64,000 bases of DNA from Cymbidium sinense (Eukaryota > Streptophyta > Magnoliopsida > Asparagales > Orchidaceae): the NCBI GenBank assembly GCA_021442155.1, contig CM038228.1, positions 82,403,095 to 82,467,094 on the forward strand, in the 5' to 3' direction. The position numbers and the translations under genes are program-made. Position 1 is the stretch's first letter; each line of letters begins with the position of its first letter. This document shows, piece after piece, positions 1 to 13,862 of this stretch. Below the pieces are notes generated by a model, which made no database searches, was not told the DNA's origin, and saw only the letters and a list, made by a program, of their open reading frames with translations.

Positions 1-3000
1 TAAGTTCATTATGGGAGAAATCATTTAACATTTACTAAACTGATGAGAAATTTATTTTTATCTCCTCTAGAGTAGATTATCTCCCTTATGATGCTATAAG
101 GAGGCCAATAATAGAGTAATTTATGATGACTAGGCTACAACAAGCATGTTATAACAATTAGCAACACATTTATAATAAAGTTTTTATAGCAAATTTTAAG
201 ATGGAATGAAATTCCATTAAAAATCATTTATGGTAACTAATAAAACATTTGTGATGAATTATTTATCATAAACAAGTCTTCATGATAATTTTTTGGGGGT
301 TTTTTTTTTATGGATTCACTTTTTCACAAACTATATATATTGTATTAGTGAAAGGTAGCACCAATTCCCTTCATGCCACTATCACTCATTATATCACCTC
401 AACTCATTATTTTCTTAGTCAATTGAAGGATAGACATTATGACTTTTAATATTGTATTGATAATTGATTAATCTTAACCAAAAGGGTTATTAGTTAAAGA
501 GAAATTTTATTAGTTATCTCAAGAAGAAAATCCTCTCTTTTTAACCATTACGTAAGAAATACATTATCAATGATGAATAGGTTAAGATTATTTGGGGTTA
601 ATCTTTACTCTATAATGATGTAAGAAGAAAGCGTAAGAATTAAAAAATTATGAAAAGCACTAATGCATATATTATTTAAAAATAATGAGTGATGAATATC
701 ACTGACACAAGTTAAATATAATATTTTGCTCCAGTAGCTTGAATTAATAGTGGTGCACTTAAATACACATAGTTCTCTTTGATCTTTTCTTAGTGATTAT
801 ATGCCCCTCATTCTCCTCTTTGACTAAGGCCCACTAACATCTCTTTTTTTGGCACCTCGATCAATAGTATTACCCCATCCCATGGTTAATCTTCAAATTT
901 TGATGCATTTTTATCATTATCATGGACAATGGTTCTACCCCATCCCTTAACTAATCTTTTCCTAGCTCTTTGGCTAACATCCTTGATCAAGTGTCAAAGC
1001 CTCTTAGTAGTCACCTTAGATCCCTTAGTTGATTGAGCACTTGCCTCTCAATGGCCTAGATTATATAAAGATTTGTTAGTCTTTCCATGATGGCCTAGCT
1101 TTTAAAGGGGGGTCCATTGATCTTTTTTACATGATGCTTAAGTCCCTAATTAGATCCATCAACTTGTTCTATTCATTGACTTAGAAGCCATCACCTTATG
1201 CTCATAATGCATTTCAAGTAAAGCATCATTGTATTTCTCTCTTTATGGATTTTTTTATTTTCATGCTAAAGGGAAAAGGAGACTAGGAAAGTCATCCATC
1301 CCCCCTTTTTTGTGATGTGATAGTTGGCACTCTTACACTACTTATTCCTGGTTGTGCAATGGTAACGTAGGTCTGGCTCCCTATTAAAATAAATCCCTCT
1401 CCTTTTAATTTTCTTAAGGTTGGCTTCTAATTAGCTTTTGATTAGCTTGAGACCAATTCAAAATCATCTCCAACAGATGATCATCACATGTAAACCCTAA
1501 TAATTTCAAAACAAAACTGAACAATTCTTTGTAATAGTTTTTGGCTCAAGGAGTCCTAAACCACCCTCTCAATACCCAAGCCTCAACCTAATATATCAAA
1601 GGCTATAAGGAGTACAAATAACTCATGATTGATAACCCCACATCTAGTCCTCACTAAGCTTTAACTTGATGACCCTTCTCTCAATTTCACTCTCTCATGT
1701 ACATAGTAAAGGGTCATTATCTTCTTTACTAGATTCTTCATGTGCTAAATAGCCTAGTTATACATTATACTTACTTTGATTGGTATGAAATGTACTTAAA
1801 GATATATCTTCCCATTTGATTTACTTCTTATCAAGTTGTCAGCCATCCTATCACCCCCGATTACTACTAATAATAATTGACTTGGTTATCTAAATCCATC
1901 ATTCCTTACATGGTAGATTAATGATTTTCTTAAATAAAATTATTATACTTTATCATAAAATGAAATTCTTCTTGTTGCATTATTTACACACACACATTAA
2001 ATGACCAATAAAATTTTTTTTTATCAATACCTATACCACTAGCTATGGTTCATAAACCTACATATCCATTAACCATAATTCATGTCATTCTATGGCCACA
2101 CATAAAACCATCAACACTAGAGTAGTGGTTTTCGGATTGTCAGCTTTAGTTCTACTTTTCCTCTTATCTGCCATAAAGTAATAGATAAAGACCTATGGTA
2201 TTGTGAATCTTTTATATACTTATAATCATAATAGTATGCTCCTAATGCATCTTCAAAAATATAACTTTTAGGATCAACTCCATCAATAGAGTTTGGATCT
2301 TACTTTTGGTATCATTAACTTAACTAGACTTAAAACACTAAACTAGATGTTAGATTAGGAGTTAAAGAGCACTAATAGCAGTGTTTCATGACATTAGTCA
2401 AACAATGGATATAAAGTTAAGCTTACAAAGTGTTGTTGGTCTTTGAAAATATTTATACTTCCCGTGCATGATTCCCATAAAAATGATTCTAAGATATAAC
2501 AATACTATTTTTGTCTACTTTATTGCATATTAACTTATGCAATATACCATATACAAACCTATCCTAGTATATTTACTTTTTTCTTAAATTGGCCTTTAAT
2601 TATCTCCAAGTGCATATTTTTCAAATATCTCTTTAAGTATTGATTTTTAATATTTGAATATAAAGATGAGCCTCAAATGTGAGCTTCGTCTATACAAACA
2701 TAGCATTTTTTCCTCAATTAAATTCTATAAAGTAAAATATTAGTTTATACTTATTCCATATTCTAAGTAGATTTTAGGATTTAGAGTCCCATCAAAGGTT
2801 TGGGATTTAATTTTGATTGCTCTATCATCATCATATATAGAGGTAGTTTCATGTAGATAAGATAGTGAGTGTCTTCTTGGCCTTGGTGGATTTTTAGGTT
2901 CATGCTTTAATGCATTAAAACCATTATAAATTATCACTTCTACATTAGTAAACCCACCATTTATTCTCTCTAATATATTTAGAATAATATCTAAAGTCTA

Positions 3001-3106
3001 TTAGAATTGGTCCATATTGATTATACATATATGATGTGTTTGGTTTGGTTTACCAAAGTGTGTGGTCATACATTATGCAATGTCCCAAAATAAAGCTTTT
3101 TTATAT

Positions 3107-3109
<3 letters not shown>
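1..3109. other. AT-rich sequence, no gene recognised
   Basis: No reading frame of useful length, no RNA gene and no intact transposon ends were recognised. The only frame of note, a 65-codon minus frame near 2,740-2,937, has no recognisable motif. The general look is of old, decayed intergenic repeat DNA, but I could not assign it to a family. Confidence 0.5.
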
Positions 3110-3149
<40 letters not shown>

Positions 3150-3370
3150 TAGTTTTAACATTGTAAGAAAGATACATGTGCTAAATAGAATAATAAGATA
3201 AAATAAATTATTGAAATTAATATGTAGTTTTTATGAGCCAATTAGAATAATAAAATTCAGTGATACTTTGAACTAATATAAAGATGCTTGATCATTTTGA
3301 ATTGATCTAAAACTAAATGGCTTAGTTATGTTTTAAGCCAAGTTAGAATGTTAGGCCATTGAAACCAAGC

Positions 3371-3410
<40 letters not shown>

Positions 3411-3635
3411 TATTTTTAAAATTACAAGCAAGATACATGAGCCAATTAGAATAATAAGATAAAATAAATTATTGAAATTAATATGTAGTTTTTTATGAGC
3501 CAATTAGAATAAGAATATTTAGTGATACTTTGAACCAATATAAAGATGCTTGATCATTTTGAATTGATCTAAAACTAATTGGCTTAGTCATGTTTTAAGC
3601 CAAGTTAGAATGTTTGGCCATTGAAATCGAGCTAA
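3110..3635. repeat. Two-copy tandem duplication, each headed by a (CT)n microsatellite
   Basis: Copy 1 runs 3,110-3,373 and copy 2 runs 3,374-3,635, so the unit is about 263 bp. Each copy starts with a (CT)n run (3,110-3,147 and 3,374-3,408). The same text follows in both: an AT-rich stretch with 'gagccaattagaataa', then 'gatgcttgatcattttg', then 'gttttaagccaagttagaatg'. Differences between copies are few substitutions and short indels, so the duplication is younger than most repeats here. Replication slippage or unequal exchange at the microsatellite is the likely cause. Confidence 0.85.
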
Positions 3636-6600
3636 GATGATAAGCTTAGTCATGTTTTCAAGCCTATTAATCTTTAATATAAGGCCAAAATAAAGTGGCT
3701 CAAAAGAAAAAAAAATATTAGATTAAGTAATGAATGCTAAGAAAGTATAATATTATGTAGTATGTAAATGTACAGATTAAACTAACTTTAATACCAACGA
3801 ATTTTGCATAAGATTCATCTGAATGTTAAATTAATTAGACATTGAATTGCTCTCAATATTATTTGAAACATCTAAAAGAAAAAATATATCTAAGAGAAAT
3901 ATAAGAGGCATGTCAGTATTTGATGATTCTTAACAAAGAGGATTATGATAAAATAGAAGTTATCTCCCTAAACTATGCACACACTATATCAACAAACAGA
4001 AAAAGAGCATAAAAGTATTTTAGTATATTTATTAAAATAAATAAAAATAAAATATAACATAAATGTAAAATAATTAGAGTTAGAAACTATCCATTAATTA
4101 ATCATTAATCACAAATATCAAATAAGAAAGAAACTTAGAATTTGAAAAGAGACATTTAGAGCTGCATGTACTTGAAATGTTTCATATTTAATAATGGAGG
4201 TCTCTATTTGGGCATCACCCATATTCTCCTAGAGTTAGGCTGAATCATCTTGATATAAAAAATTATTTTAATTCACACAAATCTATAACTCATATAAGAG
4301 ATAAATAATTTTTTGTATATTTTTGATAGCCTACATTATAGGAGGAAGGCGGCCCAATATATTTGGTGCTAATGACTAAAAAAAATAGTATATGAAGCTA
4401 AAAATTTTCATGAAAATTTACAAAATTAGTTTAAATATTTATCTCGAGAAAAATTATAAATTTTTATTAAAATAAAATTAAATTTGGCCTAATATATGAA
4501 CTAAAGATTTATAAATAATTTTCTTAGCTTTCCAATAAGCTCAAGATTACACAAAATGCGCATTAAACTGAATGATATGGCCAAATTATTGAAATTGCAC
4601 AAAATGAGTTAAAAACTGTTGATTTGAGATATGCAAAATTGAAAAGTAATTTAAGATGTCACTCATGTAGAATAGATTTTGATGAGCATGATTTTTAATA
4701 TAGATCAAGCTCATTCGATAAAAATCTTTGATATTGAATATGCATTGATAGCTAATAGTTACATACTTAAAAGGAGTAAATTTTCAGTATAACCAAAAGA
4801 AAGTTAATCTCATTAATTAATGAAAATTTATAAAGTATATTTTTAAAAATGCCATAAGTACTTGTTGATGTCTCAAAAAATAAGAATAAGAAAAGAAAAG
4901 TTGCCATCATCACTATCCATCAGTTTCACAATTGATATTTTTGTAGGTCCAATAGATAAAAGTATTATAAGATGTCCAAAATCTTTTCATTTAGAAAGCA
5001 TACAATGATATATGGCTTCCTTAAAGATGTCAAAACAACCAACACTAAGCCTGATTGATAGCCACATTAGCATAATCATATCAATTATTAAATTACTTAT
5101 TGGCCTCCTCATAAGAAAATGTTAAAGTTGCTAGTGATTTCCCTAGCTTGATGGCTTTATCTTTGGGTTTAACTGCCTCTTTTTTGATTGACACTAATTT
5201 TGTGCAAGTCTTTGTGCCAATTCTTAATGCAACTTGGCTATTCTTTCATTGCCTTCTTTTGTACTTTGAGTATTGCAACCTATAAACTAAAGCCTTGTGT
5301 TGAGGATGCCATCATTTTTAAATGGCTTTTAGTATTTGAAGGATGTCAGTGGTTAAAAAAAAAAAAAATGTAGGCCAACCTGATAGGACTCTACTCCATA
5401 AGAGATTGGAGTTTATAGAGATTGCTGAGGTATAACCTTAATAAAGACCGAAAGTTCCTCCAAAATGTGTTAACAAGTTTTATATTAGTTTCATAATGAG
5501 TTTAAAGAGCTTCATCCTATTGGAACAAGAATTCATGTCAAAAAATTCCTTATTAGTTGGAAAAGGATGCCAAACTTAATCTAATATGATAGTTAGCCCT
5601 AGTCATAACCACCACTAAATGATGAGGGTAGGTTATACTACCCACTATGCTTAATGGTTGAGTGGTGTCCCCTTAACCACCCATTTTGACCAATGACTCT
5701 TATTTGGTCTTAGTCACCTGACTTCATCCTAAATGTAATGAAGAGGATTAAAATTTAATCTCATTATTCACCACCATCATCACTACTACTAGTTCCATCA
5801 TAATTGCTTGTTTATTATTACTAGTCAACACATTAGTATCTTGCTTTATTGGTCATCAACTCTAATGTTGATTCATTTTAAGTTATCATTGACATTTTTA
5901 TCTCTTTGATGATCTATTGATGGAGGCAAAATTGCCATGATTACATTATCAACACTTCTTATTATTTGTTCCGCTTAATTAAAGTTGAGTATCGGTTGTC
6001 TTTGAAAACTTAATATTTGGCATGATATATATGCATCCCCATAAACTTAGCATATCCTCGACATTAGAAGCCAAATTAAAGACTTCCATTATTATCATTG
6101 AAGGGTTGTTAAAACCATCAACATTGGCCAACTCCCCATTATTAAAATGGTATTGTATAATATACCTCGCTAGTCTTTATAACCTATAATGGATATAAGG
6201 TGGTGAAGGTCAAACATATGAATCTTTTCCTGACGATCATTATAAAGTAGAGTGAGAAAATAATATTCTAACTAAAGAATCTTATACTAATAAAAAGAAA
6301 CACATTGTTCCCTGTCTTGTAATGTAGTTATTCTACATCAATAACATCGGTATCAACTTATAATAGACCAACAAATCCTTTAATTTAGACTTAAAAGGGA
6401 GTATAAATCTCAAGAAATAAAGCCAATAAAAAGACATCTCTTTAGCACGTGGATTATTTTGTCTCCCAACTCAAGGAAGATGATATTGCACCGTCCCCAT
6501 AAATTTCTCTTTAAGTATCATCCATTAAAGATGATGATCCATCATTCAATACAAAATTAATGACAATGAAGAAATTATCAACATAACTTAATCACATATA

Positions 6601-7849
6601 ATCAACTAATTAGGGGTTTATAATGAGGGCTAGGAATCCCCCTTATAGTCCCCTCTTCAAATTTTTAAACCAAGCAAGTATGACCCACAACCTAGTAAAT
6701 TAAGGGTTAATGCCATCCTAATACATGTATAAGATCTTCATATTTTAATTTTATATAAATAACTTGTGGAATCCATAAAATGGTTATTCCCACCACACAA
6801 AGGTGTAAAATGATACTATCTTTTTGGAGCAAAATGTTGGGTTTCTTGAGCTTAATGCCTTGAGGCCCTCTCTTAAGCCATCAACCCGCCAAAAAAGTGG
6901 TGCCTCATTAGTATATTTTTATTTCTAAGTTAATTTTTCTTAATTTTATCCTAACTCTTATGCTTGTAAAATTTTTGGCATGGTTAGTAAACAAACAAAT
7001 AGATAACAAAAATAAAAGAATGCATACAAATAGTTTTTTATTTATTTACTAAAAACTTTTGAAGTTCAAGTTGAGTTAACATCAACTATTCAATCTTATT
7101 ATAAATCATTCTCTAATTCTTATTGTTGGTATTCAAATAATAATTTTAAAAATCTTGATAATAAATATTATCTAAACATGATGACTCTTGTGAAGTTAGG
7201 CTAATTTGAGATGATCTAGCCTTCTAACTAGCCTTTCCACACTGTCATGATGGGAGTCATCTCAACATCCCTAATGTGTCACCTTTAATCATCTAGTCAT
7301 TAGGGCCAATCACTTATTTGTTGTAAGTTATTAGTATTAAGTGATTTTTTTTAGTCTTTAGCATTGAAATCCCTCTACTTGACATTTAAGAAATAAATGG
7401 CAATTATGAGGGTAATGTCTGAAAAAGGCTTAGGTGTATTCATAAAAAATTGTGACACTACAATCTTACTAGACATTCCAACCACTCATCGAAGGACCTA
7501 ATGACATATTCTCTCCCATCTGAATGATATATAATAGGGCTCCCTTGGTGATGTCTCCTCCATCATAGCGTCAATTTTAAACAGCAACACGTTAATCATT
7601 GATGATCTTGTCAAGGCCATCTTAACTTAGGCTCTCTTACTACTATGAATACATGTTCCTTTCCACTCAAATTCATCTACCAAAGATTCAATGATTTTTC
7701 TTATGAAACGTCATCTATAATGACTAGGGATCATTCTTCACTTGACATAGATTTATAACCCATAATAAAAAGAGGTGGTAAAGGCCAATGACAGATGTAC
7801 TTTAGACTGCATACAAAATGGCATGACCCATCGATCATTTTACATTAAT
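3636..7849. other. AT-rich intergenic sequence, unassigned
   Basis: I see no supported gene. A 61-codon plus frame at 5,188-5,373 ends in a poly-A run and looks like chance. Phrases with a decayed-repeat character recur between about 5,000 and 7,850, but no ends, target duplications or coding domains could be placed. Confidence 0.45.
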
Positions 7850-8720
7850 AGCCAACATATTGATTTGTTTGCTCCTAAATTAATGATAGCATAATAAGGC
7901 ATTTTTCTCTTTTAATCTCCACTCAAATCAAGCAAAATTATTGGCCTAGATAGCCTTAAATTATTATCTGCACTACTAAGACACCTTCATCTTTGGTCAT
8001 CAACTTTGAAACCAACAATAAGTTGACATGAAATTTTTCTTATTTGCTTTGTTACTAACACAACATGTGGATCACTTTAAATATCCTTAAACTACCTCTA
8101 CACCATTAAGGCCCCACCTTATGTCAAGTGATCGACTTCTAAAATGATGATAGTTTGACATGAAATTTTCTTTTCCATGCTTTATTGTTAACCTCACAAG
8201 TATATGGATTAAAATGTATGAGTATTATTCTTAGTGGTCTTAAAGTAGGACTTCATCAACTCATTAGCTCTTGAATTGAAGAAAACTTGGCACAATGATT
8301 CATCTTCACACTATAAAGCCTCCACCTCATATGGAGTTTTAGGTTCTAATTTAATGAAATTTTGGCATGATGTATCTACTAAGTTCTAGCACTAATTTAG
8401 CAAGCTCTTAACTTAAATTTGCCTTAAGCTATCCTTTGTGCTACTCTTAAGTGTTAAGTAGTTTGCTCCAAAACTAATAATAGCATGATGTAATGAATAT
8501 TTTTTTACATTTTGTTATTGATCTTATAAATTGCTGGCCAAACATGGCCTTAAGCTATCAAGTACGTGCCTCCAAAATGTTGATTTTTTTGTGCTTTGCT
8601 ACCAGTCTAACAACTTATTAGCCAAGAAAGGCTTTAAGCTGACACTCTAGTTCATCAAACTATTAGCCACTAGACTAATGATAGATTGGTCACACTTCTA
8701 AAATATGCTTTGGTGCATGC
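7850..8720. repeat. Degenerate internal repeats, family unknown
   Basis: Several phrases recur in diverged form. 'tttgctcc' followed by an 'aatgatagcat' phrase occurs near 7,868 and 8,462. 'gacatgaaattttt' or 'gacatgaaattttc' occurs near 8,026 and 8,158. 'ggccttaagct' or 'ggctttaagct' occurs near 8,548 and 8,630. Spacing is irregular (about 80-600 bp), so this is an old tandem or segmental repeat rather than a clean satellite. No coding frame survives. Confidence 0.35.
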
Positions 8721-11170
8721 TAATCATGTTTGGTAAATATCATCTTCATTATAGGTTGCGCCCAAGCATGCCTAGGGAATCCTATAGAAGAAAGTAGACT
8801 TGAGAGCACAACTCTCGAGCATAAGTTCTATTCTTTAAATCTAGGTAACATTAATGAATATTAAGCGAAAAATCTTAACCTTACGATCTAAACCTAAGTG
8901 CAAGACTTACTAATGATGGTTGGTGGCCTTTTATGAGATTAATGACTATAAATTTATAGTTAAGAGATTAAAAAGTGCTTTAAAGTTTATGGTGGGATGG
9001 GGAAGGGGTTTGAAGTGATATAGTGGAAAGAATAACAATAATATTATAAATTGAGCTAGTTTAGTGATTTAAAAGATTTGTTTGACAAATGAGTTTTGGG
9101 TGATATAAATCACTACAAATGCTTAGTGAGATTCATAAGATGTTTACTTATCATCTAGATTTGATGGTTGGAATTGAAAAAGTTTATGTATGTGTATACG
9201 TGTAAAGCTTAAGACCATATCATAATGGAAAAAATAAGTATGCATGTGTGGAATGAAGGTATAAGCTTACAAATGAAAGTTGAAGCTTAGTGGGAAATTA
9301 TAAATGATGTTAAGTGTGAGGAAAATTAAAATGAATTTTCTTGGGTATTAGAGGTGAAATAAGAAAAGCAATGTTAGATGACTAATAATACCACTAAGAA
9401 TTATTATGATTTGACCATCAAACTCTTAAATTGCAAGAATAAACTCAAATAATTTATAATTGTCAAAGTTGTTTTTTTTCATTCTAGCAAGAGAGGCTAT
9501 TTATAGCCATTATAATCATCATTTAGAAAAACAAGTTAAAATATAGAAAAAAAAGTGAGTGACAATATTAATATAAGACATTAAATTAACTCACTATTTT
9601 ATATCATTCATTTATTTCACTCACATGTATCTTAAATTGATATTATGCTATGTACAATAAGTAACATTAGAGTCCATTACTTTAATACTAATAATTATTT
9701 CTTGGGGGATTTACATACATAACACTTAAAATTTTAAATATTATATATCTCACACTTAGACTTCAAATATTACACATCTAGCACCTAAAACATTCAAATC
9801 CTATAAAAATGGCACACTCCGTTAGAACTCTCCATGTAACAACAAATTCTACAATAATTGGACCTGGTATGATTTATATGTTTGTTTTGTGTCTATTGAT
9901 CTTGTTTTGAGATTTGGATTTTAATTTTATGTTTGGTTTATTCATAGAATTTTTATAATTTTGATTACATAAAATTTTAACACGTAGAAAATTACCTTAC
10001 TGTATTTAGTTAATTTTTTAAGATGCATTTTTATGCCTGATTCACAAACTATATTTACCATATTGTAGTCTTGGCTTTATTTTAAGCATATTTTTAACTA
10101 TTTTTATGAGCACTAAGTAAAAAAATAAAAGGTTTCTTATTAGAATTGTATTCCTTAAGAAATTTATACCTCCTTGTAAAAGTGGATTTTTTGGAACTAT
10201 CTCATGTCTATTTTGCAAATCATTTTCACTAAGTGTCATAGAAATGATTTTAAATTTATTAATTTTTTCTATTATTCTTAGAATTGTAGATTTCAATGTA
10301 TAAAAAAATTTATGTAAACTTTTAATTAAAATTAAATAATTTGAATAATTACCAATATATCATTTTAATAATAATAATAATAATAATAATTTTGTTTATA
10401 AAATATCCTAATCCACTTTTCATCCTTACATTTTTCATTTTCCCCCTAAATCATGAATAGTTTAGAGAGAGAAAGGAAGGGAAAGAGAGAGGGAAGAGAG
10501 AGAAACTACAATCCACAGGTCGTAGAGCCAATTTTGTCCGTTAGGCCACTTGAGAAAATTGTCCGACTCCAGGTAGGCTATTGTTTACCTACTTTAGATT
10601 TCAATTTCATCACTTATATGTGTATTTTTAGCATTTTATTTGGTTGAATTTTGTATAAACTTAGATCTATGGAGATTTATAAACTTTTTATTGTATAGCT
10701 TTTGCTATGCTATAGAATGAACTGTGGTGGACATATTGACATTGAAAAATAAGGTTTTCACCGGGTATTTTGTATTGTATAGCATTTTGTATATTTTGTG
10801 AGTATATTGAGCCTAACAAAAATTTCTGTAATACAAGAAAAGCTTCAAAATATTATTGTGGACATTATATATTAATGATTTTATAAATTGTGTTTGCTCA
10901 TATATGCACACAAATTTACTTGAAATTATTACTATTAGTTGTACTCATTGATATTTATATATTTATACAACATGTTTATTAATATTTATATATGCTAAAA
11001 ATAATAATTTTTAATTCTTAAGTATCAAAATATGTGTAAGAATGGGGAAAAAGATGAGGAAGTGTAGATGACTGTATATTATGTACATTCAAGTGAAGTT
11101 ATAAAAGTTTGTGTACCAATAAAAATATTCATCTCTGTGTTTTATATGCCTAAACGGATGCGAACAAGTG
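8721..11170. other. AT-rich spacer, no gene recognised
   Basis: Nothing supports a gene here. There is a (TAA)n run at about 10,368-10,391 and a purine-rich gaga tract at about 10,463-10,505, the latter inside a 64-codon plus frame of no recognisable family. The last bases, aaggt at 11,171-11,175, are the probable left target duplication of LTR C. Confidence 0.45.
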
Positions 11171-11175
11171 AAGGT

Positions 11176-13862
11176 TATGGTGTTTATTTTTGGATGTAGG
11201 GTGGACACCACGCAGATCGTAGGGGAGGGGGGTACTTTTTAAAGTGATCGGGTATGACATTAAGGTATGACATACTATCTCAAAAGATAGAAACATCACC
11301 CCATAATGGACTTAATCATCTAATAAGGACTCCTAAGACATGATGGGTCTTCGTATGTACTAGAGATTCTTCTCCTACTTTACATGGGAAAGTAAAGTAT
11401 GATTTATTTTAAGTCGGGTTCTTAAGTTTTCTATAGAGGCAAGCCTCCATAGTTAATTACATCCTAAGAAAATGAGATTTCCTAAGAACACTCTCGATTG
11501 TGGTAGTCAATTATTGTCTCCAAAGATTTTAATATTTAAAATATCAAAGAATTGGTTATTTTGGAAAATCAAGTGGGATTATTTAATTGGACAAACTTAT
11601 TTTAGAATCCAAAGAAAAATAAGTAAGAAATGCTCATGATACTAGGAAGTCTAGTTAGTAATCCAATCTATCATATGGTGAGGCTTTATGTGTTTGAAAT
11701 AGAGGGTTTATTTATTTGAGTTGAAATTTTATTAGATTGCAAGGGCTTGTAATCTATCAACACAAGATTGTGAGAATGCCAAAGAGGTGATGATTTATGC
11801 TTGTAATCTAAGGAAAACAATAATCTCAGACCCTAAACCCATGGAGCTTTAACATAAGTTAAAAGCGTGACCTAAATCTAAGTAGAAAGGGGACCTAAGG
11901 GTCTACTCCATAAGAGAAGATTGACCCGTCTGACTCTTCTGGACTTACAATATCCTAGAGTGGCTGCTAGCTAACACCTCCTATAATTCAAAAACATCTA
12001 GTCCGGTCTTATGAAATTGCAAGATGGTTAGGCTTGTTATTAAAGAGACTAAAGTCCTAAACTCACTCCCTAAAAGACTAGAGTGGTATGAGCATATGAC
12101 TTAGTCTAAATGTAAAATTTTACAATTTTTATTTTATTTTTGGCACAATATTTTAGACATAGGCTTTGGGATTTTTACACTTAAATGCATGATGAAATTT
12201 ATTATTGGCTAAATTAAAAGAGAAAGAGGGTGAATCTCCATCATAAGGGGTTGCTCTCATAAATCAAGCGGTTCCTAAAGTGCAAGAATGGATGCCCTCA
12301 TTTTACAAGAGTGATTCAATATAATATGTATTATTTTAGACATACAACATATATTTAAGGGGTTGTTAAATCTTTTAGTTATATTATTTACATCTTAAGC
12401 TTTATAATGAGGTCATGAATTGTTTAAAATTTTGCTAATGAGTTGTTAGTTGAGGTAGAAAAATTAATTTTTTTTCTAAGAGCCTACCGCATCCAAGCCA
12501 CACATTAAGACATTAATCATAAAGAAACTATGAAAAGATGCAATCCTATTGCACAATTTAAACATGACATCAAATATTTTTATAGACTACCATAAAAGAA
12601 TAAGATGTCGTGGTACCATCGTACACCATAGAAGAGAGAAGAGATGGGTAGCTGAGCTCTACCCTTATACAACCCAGAATATAAAAGAATAATTATAATT
12701 AAAAATAAATCCATGTTATGGGGTCTTCATTCTTCATTTCTTCATGTCTTCCACCTTCCTTCTTTTGATTGGATTGTGCTCCAAAGGCATCACAGGGCAC
12801 CCTAGGACTAAGCCTTATGGCCACTGGTTATCCTAAGCATCATAGTACTAATCATAATTCTAATCATAATTCCTATTACAAAATTATATTTATAGGGAAA
12901 GTAAATCTATCTACACTTGCAAAATAGAAGTTAGCTAAACAAACATACAATCCCATGAAATTATATTTTATAATTTGGACTTAGCACCCTACACATAAGT
13001 AACCAAGCCCACTTGTCCTAATGTAGTTTATGCTTAGGGAGCATAAGCAACATCCAAGCAAAGCATTTATATTTATTTTTGAGTGGCCCCTTAAGCACAA
13101 TCACCTATAAAAAATAACATTAGGCTAATAATGGCCTAACATCTAGTCTATGAAACATACACCTTGACATCCAATTTAAAACATTACATCACAAAATAAA
13201 ATATAAAATCACACATACACTGTTCTAACTTAGAACTAAAAGCGGTGGCCTAATTCTATTGTGTGTGCTAATGCTTTGTGTGGTATGTCTTAACTATGCA
13301 TTAGAGTTATAATTCTCTAAATTTAGAAATTATTTAAGTTAACATGATGGTTGGTTTCATTTAAAGTTGTTTAGATGATTTGTGAATTTTAATTTATGTT
13401 TTATTTGGTTTCATTTGATTTACACTTAACATCTAAGTGTCATAAAGAGAGGAAGGAGGGTTATCCTCTTTCATCCCTACCTTAGGCCACTTTCTAAAGC
13501 ACATTAAATAGTTTTCTTTAGTGAATCGCTATTCAACATTTTTATTAATCTTAAGTTTAGGTTAGCCTTAAATAACCCAATTCAATATGAATGGCATCTT
13601 AAGATTAATGTGGTTGGATTACTATCATATATAATATGTTGAGTCATTCTTTTCATCACTTATAACATGCATATGACTTGACACTTAGCATACCTATACA
13701 TACAACATATTTTGGCATACTTAAATAACCGTGAATACATACATACTTAGTGGAAAGATGTAAGCAAATACATATCATTGTTAACCAGGGAAGTGAGATA
13801 ATCAAATGACCTCCTTGGGACTACTTAAAGTCTCGTATTCTCGGGATGTCCAGACTTTATAC
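11176..13862 (-). mobile_element. LTR C, left part (outermost LTR of the nest)
   Basis: This begins with tatggtgtttattt, the same start as the LTR at 15,716, and follows that copy base for base in order. It carries the gacaccacg...gatcgtagg block, the 'atagaggcaagcc' segment, the 'agcacc...cccacttgtcctaa' segment, and finally one copy of the ~85 bp LTR block ending 'gtccagactttatac'. It then breaks off at 13,862 where LTR D is inserted, and resumes at 47,184. Total length of C is about 7.6 kb. Flanks aaggt (11,171-11,175) and gaggt (52,137-52,141) match in four of five bases and fit a target duplication. No internal region of its own is present, so C is a solo LTR unless sequence was lost. 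Orientation is inferred from element E. Confidence 0.8.
13858..13862. repeat. Target-site duplication of LTR D, left copy (tatac)
   Basis: tatac precedes the tatgg start of D and recurs at 47,184-47,188, directly after the gaggtcaaca end of D. The sister LTR block at about 38,457-38,475 shows the unoccupied form 'ccagactatatactttg', which supports the reconstruction. Confidence 0.85.

Noticed and set aside
9690..9860. Possible transposon end with repeated 'cacttaaaa/cacctaaaa' words
   Set aside because: I could not find a matching inverted or direct partner or a target duplication within the window.
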